A stretch of 64,000 bases of DNA from the NCBI RefSeq assembly GCF_001659605.2, contig NC_035167.2, positions 6,573,734 through 6,637,733 on the forward strand, given 5' to 3'. The notes under the pieces are model-generated. The model worked only from the letters and a program-made list of their open reading frames with translations. It searched no databases and was not told the origin of the DNA. This DNA comes from Manihot esculenta. Lineage: Eukaryota > Streptophyta > Magnoliopsida > Malpighiales > Euphorbiaceae. A program made the translations under genes and the position numbers. Positions 57,601 to 64,000 of the stretch are shown piece after piece. How positions within the stretch are numbered: position 1 is the stretch's first letter; each line of letters opens with the position of its first letter.

Positions 57601-59675
57601 GGAGGTTCGTACAGGACTTCTCCAAAATTGCAGCTCCTTTAACCAGATTGACCAGAAAGAACCAGAGGTTCGAGTGGACCGATCAGTGTGAGGAAAGCTT
57701 TGAGGAGCTCAAGAAGAGGTTGACTTCAGCACCAGTGTTAGCTCTGCCAAACAGCAATGAGGATTTCACAGTGTTCTGTGATGCATCCAGAGTAGGCCTG
57801 GGTTGTGTGTTGATGCAGAATGGTAGGGTGATCGCTTATGCTTCTAGACAGCTGAAGAGGCATGAGTTGAATTACCCCACACACGATCTTGAAATGGCAG
57901 CAGTTATCTTCGCCCTCAAGATGTGGAGGCATTACCTCTATGGGGTAAAATGTGAGATCTTCACAGATCATAAGAGCCTGCAGCACATCTTGAACCAGAG
58001 AGAGTTGAACTTGAGGCAGAGGAGATGGGTAGAACTGTTGAGTGACTATGATTGCAAGATCCAGTACCATCCGGGTAAGGCTAATGTAGTAGCTGATGCC
58101 TTAAGCCGGAAATCACTTGGCAGTCTATCCCACATCACGGCAGAGAGGAGACCGGTGGTGAAGGAATTTTATAAACTCATCAATGAGGGTTTACTGATGG
58201 AGTTGTCTGGTACAGGTGCTTTGATTGCACTGATGAAAGTAACACCCGTGTTTCTGGAGCAGGTGGCTCAGAAACAGCACGAGGACCCAGAGTTAGTGAA
58301 GATTGCCAGGACTGTTCAGTCAGGCAAAAGCAGTGAGTTCAGGTTCGATGGTAAGGGGATCCTCCGCTATGGGAATAGACTATGTGTACCAGATGACATC
58401 GGGCTAAAAGGAGACATTATGAGAGAGGCTCATAATGCAAGATACAGTGTTCACCCTGGAGCCACCAAGATGTACCAGGATTTGAAAAGGGTGTATTGGT
58501 GGCCAGCTATGAAGAGAGAAGTGGCACAGTTCGTGTCAGCCTGCGAAATATGTCAGAGGGTGAAGCTGGAACATCAGAAGCCGGCTGGAATGCTTAACCC
58601 ACTGCCGATTCCAGAGTGGAAATGGGAGAATATCGCTATGGATTTTGTAGTGGGGTTACCGGCAACATCCAACAGACTAGACTCCATATGGGTGATTGTG
58701 GACAGACTCACCAAATCTGCTCACTTCATCCCTGTTAGGAGCAACTACTCTGTGGATAAGTTAGCGCAGGTTTATGTGGATGAAGTTGTCAGGCTGCATG
58801 GGGTCCCAGTTTCTATAGTGTCAGATAGAGGGCCCCAGTTCACCTCCAGGTTTTGGCGGAGTCTGCAGAATGCTATGGGTACCAGGTTGGATTTCAGTAC
58901 TGCCTTCCATCCCCAGACTGATGGACAGTCAGAGAGGACCATCCAGACAATAGAGGATATGCTCAGGATGTGTGTGCTAGATTTTGGCGGTTCTTGGAGG
59001 CAACATCTACCCTTGGTGGAGTTCGCCTACAATAACAGCTATCATGCTAGCATCGGGATGGCTCCATATGAAGCTTTGTATGGGAGGAAGTGCAGATCAC
59101 CTGTTTGCTGGGAAGAAGTAGGAGAGAAGGCCTTGGCAGGGCCCGAACTTGTAGAGATCACCAGTAGGGTGGTGCCCATGATCAGAGAAAGGATCAAGAC
59201 TGCTACAAGCAGGCAGAAGAGTTATGCAGACATCCGCAGGAAACAGGTAGAGTTTCAGGAGGGGGATCTAGTATTGCTCAAGGTGTCTCCAATGAAAGGG
59301 GTGGTTCGGTTCGGAAAGAAAGGTAAGCTAGCTCCACGGTACATCGGGCCCTTTGAGGTCTTGCAAAGGGTTGGGAATGTATCGTACAAGCTGGATTTGC
59401 CTGCTTCTATGGAAAGAATCCATCCGGTTTTCCATGTTTCCATGTTGAGGAAGTTCGTGTCAGATCCGAGTAAGGTTCTTAGTGAGCCTGATGTGGAGAT
59501 CCACGAGGATCTCACCTACGTTGAACAACCAGTACGGATCCTAGACACTCAGATCAGAAAGCTAAGGAACAAGGAAATCCCGATGGTGAAAGTCCTTTGG
59601 AACCACCACAATATGGAAGAATGTACCTGGGAGACACGGGAGTCCATGCTCCAGCAATATCCCCATCTCTTCTAA
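54699..59675 (+). CDS. Chromovirus gag-pol polyprotein, 1,658 residues, intact
   Basis: The start is the ATG of [10 protein letters not shown], shared with the older copy at 48629. Order with residue positions: Tyr/Pro-rich stretch 98-180; gag domain about 209-309; zinc knuckle C447-C450-H455-C460; protease active site D545 ([10 protein letters not shown]); reverse transcriptase about 735-930 with D817 ([11 protein letters not shown]) and D881-D882 (FIDDILVYS); RNase H with D1028, E1065, D1090 and D1133; integrase zinc site H1245, H1252, C1282, C1285; catalytic triad D1315, D1376, E1412, the last two 35 residues apart; GPF module near 1542-1559; chromodomain-like tail about 1603-1658. No stop or frameshift occurs. 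The protein forms the particle, copies the RNA and inserts the DNA; the tail is thought to steer integration to marked chromatin. Gag and pol share one frame, so protease would have to separate them. Confidence 0.95.
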   Translation: MRGTRRSARLTGVPPEDEGTSARPPTLPRAMSCRTNRERVSRDPRRSFDTSRRGTERGGSSSDVREVMEEDQRRDGNLDVSMSEEGTGESQGGTQASGYGFPPYYPPYAQSPGYPMGSTSDYSSFNPYPTHMPYPPFYPPYPQYPTYPPSSFHPHPANPTSGNAASPPPPPTEPVAPVTQPPKPSSTSGSKVKMTAYLKLDAPKYKSGDDPFEYLRAVKMITDELGADDRRAIEMAGFTLKCKKAREWFKCYVDPRLDSMTWEEFANEFAGWAFPDSSRELKMIEFEQLRQTEDMSIEEYTDKFLELLPFSGQALDTDVKKARRYVMKLQSRYSSLIQSAERESFHTVVDMARRMEASAIVEGSVKQSVTQSSGVKTPGRGGPGPSTQSSGSKRWSSTKKPKKNKFWNKLKSGLGFGGGSSSGSDGAECQRCGRPHKGACRWGTNACFRCGQEGHIARDCPRAPFMGQPQQTASGSVAQPAAPATTQGSGRGRGRGAASSSGSRGEGPSAPARIFTMTQQEANTSNTVVSGNLIIGCSDVYALLDPGASHSFISPRAVERLGLMVSGLECPLWVSGPKCDPTVAESVCRYCPVFVEGRCLSADLVVLDLTDFDVILGMDWLSTHGATLDCRDKVVRFRDQNGSEVVFRGDKRGTPRGLISALQARRLLRKGCQGYVAHVRERDSQVREPASVPVVREFLDVFPEELPGLPPAREIEFEIELMPGTRPISIPPYRMAPAELKELKEQLQDLVDKGFIRPSTSPWGAPVLFVRKKDGSLRLCIDYRQLNKVTTKNKYPLPRIDDLFDQLAGAGCFSKIDLRSGYHQLRIREEDIPKTAFRTRYGHYEFLVMPFGLTNAPAAFMDLMNRVFRPYLDHFVIVFIDDILVYSRNAEEHAQHLRIVLQTLREHGLYAKFSKCEFWLRSISFLGHVVSESGIEVDPKKIEAVTNWPRPTTVTEIRSFLGLAGYYRRFVQDFSKIAAPLTRLTRKNQRFEWTDQCEESFEELKKRLTSAPVLALPNSNEDFTVFCDASRVGLGCVLMQNGRVIAYASRQLKRHELNYPTHDLEMAAVIFALKMWRHYLYGVKCEIFTDHKSLQHILNQRELNLRQRRWVELLSDYDCKIQYHPGKANVVADALSRKSLGSLSHITAERRPVVKEFYKLINEGLLMELSGTGALIALMKVTPVFLEQVAQKQHEDPELVKIARTVQSGKSSEFRFDGKGILRYGNRLCVPDDIGLKGDIMREAHNARYSVHPGATKMYQDLKRVYWWPAMKREVAQFVSACEICQRVKLEHQKPAGMLNPLPIPEWKWENIAMDFVVGLPATSNRLDSIWVIVDRLTKSAHFIPVRSNYSVDKLAQVYVDEVVRLHGVPVSIVSDRGPQFTSRFWRSLQNAMGTRLDFSTAFHPQTDGQSERTIQTIEDMLRMCVLDFGGSWRQHLPLVEFAYNNSYHASIGMAPYEALYGRKCRSPVCWEEVGEKALAGPELVEITSRVVPMIRERIKTATSRQKSYADIRRKQVEFQEGDLVLLKVSPMKGVVRFGKKGKLAPRYIGPFEVLQRVGNVSYKLDLPASMERIHPVFHVSMLRKFVSDPSKVLSEPDVEIHEDLTYVEQPVRILDTQIRKLRNKEIPMVKVLWNHHNMEECTWETRESMLQQYPHLF

Positions 59676-59737
59676 GGTTAGTCTCTATGTGTTTTATATG
59701 TATGTTATGTTGTTTTGCTATGCATGTACTAGTTGAG

Positions 59738-59759
59738 GAACATTCGGGGACGAATGTTC
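59738..59759 (+). other. Hairpin just before the polypurine tract
   Basis: GAACATTCG, loop GGGA, CGAATGTTC: a perfect 9-bp stem between the end of the coding frame and the polypurine tract. Confidence 0.75.
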
Positions 59760-59760
59760 T

Positions 59761-59774
59761 TAAGGGGGGGAGAA
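59761..59774 (+). other. Polypurine tract of Tekay-like element 1
   Basis: TAAGGGGGGGAGAA directly before the 3' LTR start TGTAATACCC. Primer for plus-strand DNA synthesis. Confidence 0.9.
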
Positions 59775-61982
59775 TGTAATACCCGGCTAGACTCCGGTAT
59801 CGGAATTCCTACCGTCCGGTGGAATCTCGGATGTCGGAAGCCTCTAGAAGGGTAAAATCACGTTTTATAAAATGTTTTCATGTATTTAAATGTTTTTAAG
59901 TATGATTTTAAATGAATTTTTGCATGAAAAATCCTTGGAGGAAAACCCAGGTTCGGCCGCCGAAACTCACTTTCGGCCGCCGAACATGCATGGACTTTGG
60001 GAGGCACGTTAGGCCCCCGAAAGTCTAAGTGAGGGAAGTGCAGGTTCGGCCGCCGAACCTTATGTTCGGCCGCCGAACATTGCATGGATTCGGAAGCGCT
60101 TTCGGCCCCCGAACGTGGCCTGGCCAGCCACTATAAAAGGGACCCTTAGCCGAAAATTCGCGAGTTTTCTCCCATTTTCGGCCATAGCAAGCTTCCGACC
60201 TTCTTTCCATAAATCTTTTGTTCTTCCTCCAAATCTCTTCCATTTTCCTTGAGTTTTAAACTCACATTTCAAGTTTTTAGCAAGTTTTGAGCAAGTTTTG
60301 AGCTTGGAGGCCCAAGGAGCTAGATTTCTCCCAACTCCAAGTTAGATCGCCTCTACTCTCGATCTCCAAGAGGTAAGGGTCGATCTTGAACTCTATTTAT
60401 GTTTTAAACAAGTTTTATGTAAGATTTATGGGGTAGAATGGCATGTTTAGGGATATATGTATTTTTGAGTAAATGTTAGGTTTTTGAGGTTTGTTGAACA
60501 ATGTAGCTTGATTGTGTGTGAATGAAGTGTTGTAGATGGGGTATATGCATGTTTGAGACCCCTAGGAACTTGTATGCATGCTTTGAATGAAAAAATATGC
60601 ATGATCTATAGATTTGGAGGCGAAATGTGCAAAGTGAGCCAAGTTTCTGCCCTTTGGCAGAAACCAGGTTCGGCAGCCGAAGGTACTTTCGGCCGCCGAA
60701 CATGGCTGGGAAGGCAAGCCTTTCGGCTGCCGAAGTTGCCCCCGAAAAGAGACTTTCGTCTCTGTCTGGCACTTTCGGCCGCCGAAGGTGCCGCCGAACC
60801 TAGCTGAGTTTCGTCTCTGTCTGGGACTTTCGGCCGCCGAAGGTGCCGCCGAAGGTGCCCTGTTCAGCCATTTCATGCATATTTTCTGTGATGTTTTCAT
60901 GATGTTTTAGGGGTTTTTGGGGAATATATTAGAGTTATGATTACATATGTTTGGTCCCTCATTGGAGTCCACCTGTGTAGGTTCGGACCCGAGGAACCAA
61001 GGACCCCAGCAGTGAGCCAGCTGCTACAGAGTTTGTCAGAGTCAGCCAGAGGTGAGTGGAACTATACTTAATCTTTTAAATTAAGAAAGTGAATGTTTTA
61101 TCATGTTTCATGCATCATGACTATAATATAGGATGTTTGCATTAGAATCACGAATATGCTACATTGCATTATTATATTGTGGTTGATGAGGATGGACATT
61201 GCACGACTCACTAGCCCTGTGTACGAAGTCCTGTGGTGCCCATAATAGGGCCGGGCAATAGCTCCGATATACGAAGTCCTGTGGTGCCCATAATAGGGCC
61301 GGGCAATACGAAGTCCTGTGGTGCCCATAATAGGGCCGGGCATGGAGTTGAGGGATTTTTGGGTCAGTCCGTCCATGGTATGAAATGTTTGTGCAATGAT
61401 GCATTCCATTATAGCATGTTTTAAATATTTTTTTTATATAGTTCTACTCACTGGGCATCTAGCTCACCCCTCTCCCCTAACCCCCAGGTTTGCAGGTACG
61501 GGATAGATAGAGAAGAAAAGAAGAATAAAGTCAGGTTGATGTAATAGATAGTTAGAGTTTGTGGACATGACAAATTTGTAAAATGATGTATAATTGAATA
61601 GTCTCTTTATGTATTAATGTTATTGAGGATAGAGTTGTGCTTGACCATAGTATGTTATTAATCCCATTTGTATCTTTACATGATCTTTATGTTATGATGT
61701 TTAAGTAATCCAACTCATCTTATGTTGTATAGCCCTTTGAGGCTTTGATGAGATCCCACAGAGGGACTTTATTTATGTATATGTTCAGAGTATGCACAGG
61801 TTGAGTTGGTGTTTGATTTCAAGTGTAAAAGGAAAAGTTTTAATTATTTTTATGCATGTTGTTGATCATGTATGGGATTATACATGTTTACAGGTTATAT
61901 GTCAGGCTTGCTACGGGTCCCGGCGGCCTTAAGTCGACCCGGATCCTAGCGCCGGTAGCGGTCCGATTTTCGGGTTGTTACA
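59775..61982 (+). repeat. 3' LTR of Tekay-like element 1
   Basis: Same length as the 5' LTR. I count five differences, given as 5' LTR versus 3' LTR: A52229/G59785, T53388/C60944, C54162/T61718, A54366/G61922 and A54370/G61926. Ends CGGGTTGTTACA, then ATTAA. Confidence 0.95.
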
Positions 61983-62016
61983 ATTAATATAAAATGGACT
62001 AATTTATGTTCTATCA

Positions 62017-62032
62017 AATACCCCCACACTTA
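62017..62032 (-). other. Polypurine tract of Athila-type element B
   Basis: On the minus strand AAGTGTGGGGGTATT lies directly before the LTR start TGATAGAAC. Upstream, on the minus strand, comes GCTTGAGGACAAGCAAAAGG, a stretch common before the 3' LTR of plant Athila elements. Confidence 0.75.
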
Positions 62033-63002
62033 GCCTTTTGCTTGTCCTCAAGCAAACAAACATAGTCAAACAAGCTTTCTTACTCTAGATCCTTATTTCC
62101 ACTTAAGCTCTTACTCTAAACACCTATTTTGAATCATTGCAGTGAAGAATATATGCATGAAGATTACTCACATTTCTCCTTGTTTCCCTTTACTTACCAT
62201 GGCTAGGATTTGTTTTCCTCAAGAGAGACCATGCACATTATATGTTAAGACTTTTTCTAGCTTTTGGTGTGACTTACCCTTACTTTGAAGTACTTTATTC
62301 AGGCTTTTGCAATTTAGATCTTGCTTGGAAAGGTCACCAACCTATTTTTGATGTACTTTTAGATATTTCAGTTGGTCACCTATCCAAGTGGCTACTAGCC
62401 TTGTTCATAGTCTTTTGACCATTGGAACAATTTTTTTTTTGTGCTTTTGAGGGCTTTGCCTTTGCTGAATTTTCTTTCTCTCAATGATTTGGGCAAATCA
62501 ACACCTATTGCTAAATCAAGTCATGTTAAGTTCATTCACACAATTTCATTTTTGTCATCTTCAATCGAGGGTCATCAGTATATTTTTCGCCATTGGTAAG
62601 CTCCAAGATTCAATTCAAAAGGTAATTCTCAAACATGAATATAGCTCACTGCAATTGATTCAACATAAGTTTAAAGAGTATTCACATCAATGGAGTCATG
62701 GAAAGAAAAACTCATCTAACATAGTTCATAAGATTGAGTAGAGCAAAACAAAAAGAAGAAGAAGAAGGTTGTGGTTGTGTGTGTATTATTGAAAGCCAAA
62801 ATAATAAAAATGAAAAAATTTTGCCTAATGCAAGCAAACTGAAGATTAAAGCAAAAATAAACTTAAAAGTAAAAATTCAGAGATATGCACCCCCACACCT
62901 AAATCATGTATTGTCCTCAATGTATAGGAAATATTAAAATGCAAAAGAAACTGAGTACTCCCCTGGGTGTGGTGTGCATGGTGTGATCCACTTGATCATG
63001 GC
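62033..63002 (-). other. Non-coding internal region of Athila-type element B
   Basis: Between the gag-like frame and the polypurine tract. No pol motif is readable on either strand, and short frames on the plus strand have no recognisable product. Confidence 0.6.
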
Positions 63003-63998
63003 TCAAGTAATTGGGGAAGGAAAAAGTGTCCCAACTGTATTGAGCAAAAAGTGTAGCACTCCTTTTGATTTGGTCATAGCCCATCCTATTTTCTCCATGT
63101 ACTCATGAAGTAACATGATTAGCTTTTTCTCTTTCAGATGAGATGTGCCTTTAGCCCTTATGTTTGCATTCTTGAGATGATTGGGAAACACCTTGAACTC
63201 CAATTCATGTTTCTCTATGTGTAGTTGCAAATTGGTACTAAAATCTGGCAAAACAAACTCTACCTTATCCGGAGGTTTGGGAAGACATTGGTCTGCATGC
63301 TCCTTTGGTTTGGGTGCTTGGAACACCATTTGTTCCTTGTGAGCATGGACTGTTTGCGTTGGAAGGCTGAAAGGAGTTTCAGATTGCTCCTTCTGCGCAA
63401 AATTTGACTGAAAGGGATGACTGTCCTGCGGTTCAAGCTGAAGAGATGCGATTGGTATGCCTTCTGACTGCGCAAGGTTGATTTGCATACCAAGCTGAAG
63501 TGGTGCGATCTGTTTCTGTTCATTCTGCGCATGGCTGCAGTCCATCTGTTGAATGCAACAGTTAGTTTCTTTCAGTTCTTGCTCTTTCTGGCTTTCTTCC
63601 CTGCAAAAATCATTGTTTAGCATATCATCTTGATCTATATAAAAAACATTTTTACTCAAACAATCAATGATATCCAAATTATCAACAGGTTCTGTTTGAT
63701 CAGTTTGTGTGGACAAACAGTTTTTTGGTTGTGCCTCTTCAGCAGCTTGTTCTTGTACTTGCCAACTTTCATCTTCATCCTCCACATCTTGAAGTTCTTG
63801 CTCTCTTCTTAACATGAGTGCTTCCATTGAGGTGGCCAATTGTCCTATGTTTTGTCGCATGCTTTGCATGACACTTACCAATGTTTCCATCTTCTTTTCA
63901 AGGTGCTGATAATCCTGGTAGTCGTTAGGCTCAACGTAGCCATAGTTCGGTTGGTCTCCCCAATATGGATTGTATGTGTCATGGTAGGGATCATGTCT
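63003..63998 (-). CDS. Gag-tail/pre-RT linker fusion frame of Athila-type element B, partial
   Basis: The minus-strand frame is open from the window edge to a TGA (63005-63003), 331 residues without a start in view. It begins RHDPYHDTYNPYWGDQPNYG, the same tail that follows the zinc knuckle in element A. A coiled-coil-like part follows (METLVSVMQSMRQNIGQLAT...), then a long Gln- and Glu-rich stretch. Near the C-terminus FKVFPNHLKNANI...IMLLHEYMEKIGWAMTKSKG resembles the linker before reverse transcriptase in Athila pol (usual form LPxHLKYAxL...LxExKxAIGWTIADIKGI). So protease and the rest of pol appear to have been deleted and the remaining parts fused. The frame stays open over 1 kb, which suggests either youth or selection. 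Whether a protein is made is unknown. Confidence 0.65.
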   Translation of the reverse strand, partial: RHDPYHDTYNPYWGDQPNYGYVEPNDYQDYQHLEKKMETLVSVMQSMRQNIGQLATSMEALMLRREQELQDVEDEDESWQVQEQAAEEAQPKNCLSTQTDQTEPVDNLDIIDCLSKNVFYIDQDDMLNNDFCREESQKEQELKETNCCIQQMDCSHAQNEQKQIAPLQLGMQINLAQSEGIPIASLQLEPQDSHPFQSNFAQKEQSETPFSLPTQTVHAHKEQMVFQAPKPKEHADQCLPKPPDKVEFVLPDFSTNLQLHIEKHELEFKVFPNHLKNANIRAKGTSHLKEKKLIMLLHEYMEKIGWAMTKSKGVLHFLLNTVGTLFPSPIT

Positions 63999-64000
63999 TG

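Larger units (their letters stand above)
52219..61982 (+). mobile_element. Complete Ty3/gypsy chromovirus, Tekay-like element 1, 9,764 bp
   Basis: LTRs at 52219-54426 and 59775-61982 (both 2,208 bp), 5-bp target duplication ATTAA (52214-52218 and 61983-61987), initiator-Met primer site, one uninterrupted gag-pol frame and a polypurine tract. Every part needed for transposition is visible. The LTRs differ at only five sites, so the insertion is young. The chromodomain-like C-terminus and order protease, RT, RNase H, integrase place it among chromoviruses. The long LTRs and large gag suggest the Tekay/Del group, though this assignment was not tested with a tree. Confidence 0.95.
50485..62016 (-). 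repeat. 3' LTR of Athila-type element B, split by Tekay-like element 1
   Basis: The two parts are 50485-52218 and 61988-62016, about 1,760 bp together. On the minus strand it starts TGATAGAACATAAATTAGTC and ends CCTCGACAACCGCGAGTCA. It is a close relative of the LTR of element A and about 200 bp longer. The target duplication of the inner element, ATTAA, lies in it. Confidence 0.85.
50485..64000 (-). mobile_element. Athila-type element B, minus strand, gag-only derivative, runs off the right edge
   Basis: Read leftward from the window edge: a frame of at least 332 codons (63998-63003), about 970 bp of non-coding DNA, a polypurine tract (62017-62032), then the 3' LTR, which is itself split by Tekay-like element 1. 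No reverse transcriptase or integrase lies between the frame and the LTR. The element cut into the pol region of Tekay-like element 2 after GGATTG, with GATTG (50480-50484) the likely target sequence. Confidence 0.8.

Noticed and set aside
62484..62937. Plus-strand frames at 62.5-62.9 kb
   Set aside because: They lie in the non-coding part of Athila-type element B, opposite to its direction of transcription.

Overview
The window is nuclear DNA of a flowering plant. The evidence is spliced plant genes with GT-AG introns, an NRT1/PTR (NPF) transporter, a plant leucine-rich-repeat relic, and a dense load of plant-type LTR retrotransposons with initiator-Met and Asp tRNA primer sites, plus hAT-like and Mutator-like non-autonomous DNA elements. 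Base composition is very AT-rich outside the genes and the young retroelements. The repeats feel like Euphorbiaceae (cassava or rubber tree relatives), but that is an impression and not something the sequence proves.

Left part (1-16.4 kb): the 3' end of a copia element enters at the left edge (1-about 401). A 1,570-bp Mutator-like foldback element with a perfect 9-bp target duplication follows (1694-3263). The terminal coding exon of an RsmE-type rRNA methyltransferase is at 3350-3501, and its other exons are not in view. Next come a minus-strand LINE RNase H relic (4462-4740), a 3.1-kb solo LTR with 5-bp target duplication (6676-9798), an LRR receptor-like relic (11869-12090, minus) and an intact-looking four-exon NPF1-type transporter gene (12492-14549). 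A Ty3/gypsy Tat-like remnant lies at 15.3-16.4 kb.

Middle part (16.4-36 kb): AT-rich sequence with decayed LTR pieces and two MITE families. One is hAT-like with three copies; the other is an AT-rich family with three main copies. The only gene seen is a small intronless one for a very basic 64-residue protein (29055-29249).

Right part (36-64 kb): retrotransposons in retrotransposons. A decayed copia locus (36.1-41.9 kb, arranged internal-LTR-internal) is hit by Athila-type LTRs. From 41938 onward there is a nest at least four levels deep: copia gag interrupted by Athila-type element A (+); A interrupted by a solo Tekay-like LTR and by Tekay-like element 2; Tekay-like element 2 interrupted by Athila-type element B (-, running off the right edge); and the LTR of B interrupted by Tekay-like element 1 (52219-61982). 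Element 1 is complete: 2,208-bp LTRs that differ at five sites, a 1,658-residue uninterrupted gag-pol with every catalytic residue I looked for, and a C-terminal chromodomain-like tail. It is very young and is probably able to mobilise itself. The Athila-type elements look like gag-only deletion derivatives without pol, so they would depend on another element for their enzymes.

No CRISPR array, rRNA or tRNA gene was seen. I found no system with no precedent. The most unusual material is the nest itself, the palindrome-rich LTRs of the Tekay-like family, the gag-only Athila-type derivatives, and the small basic protein.
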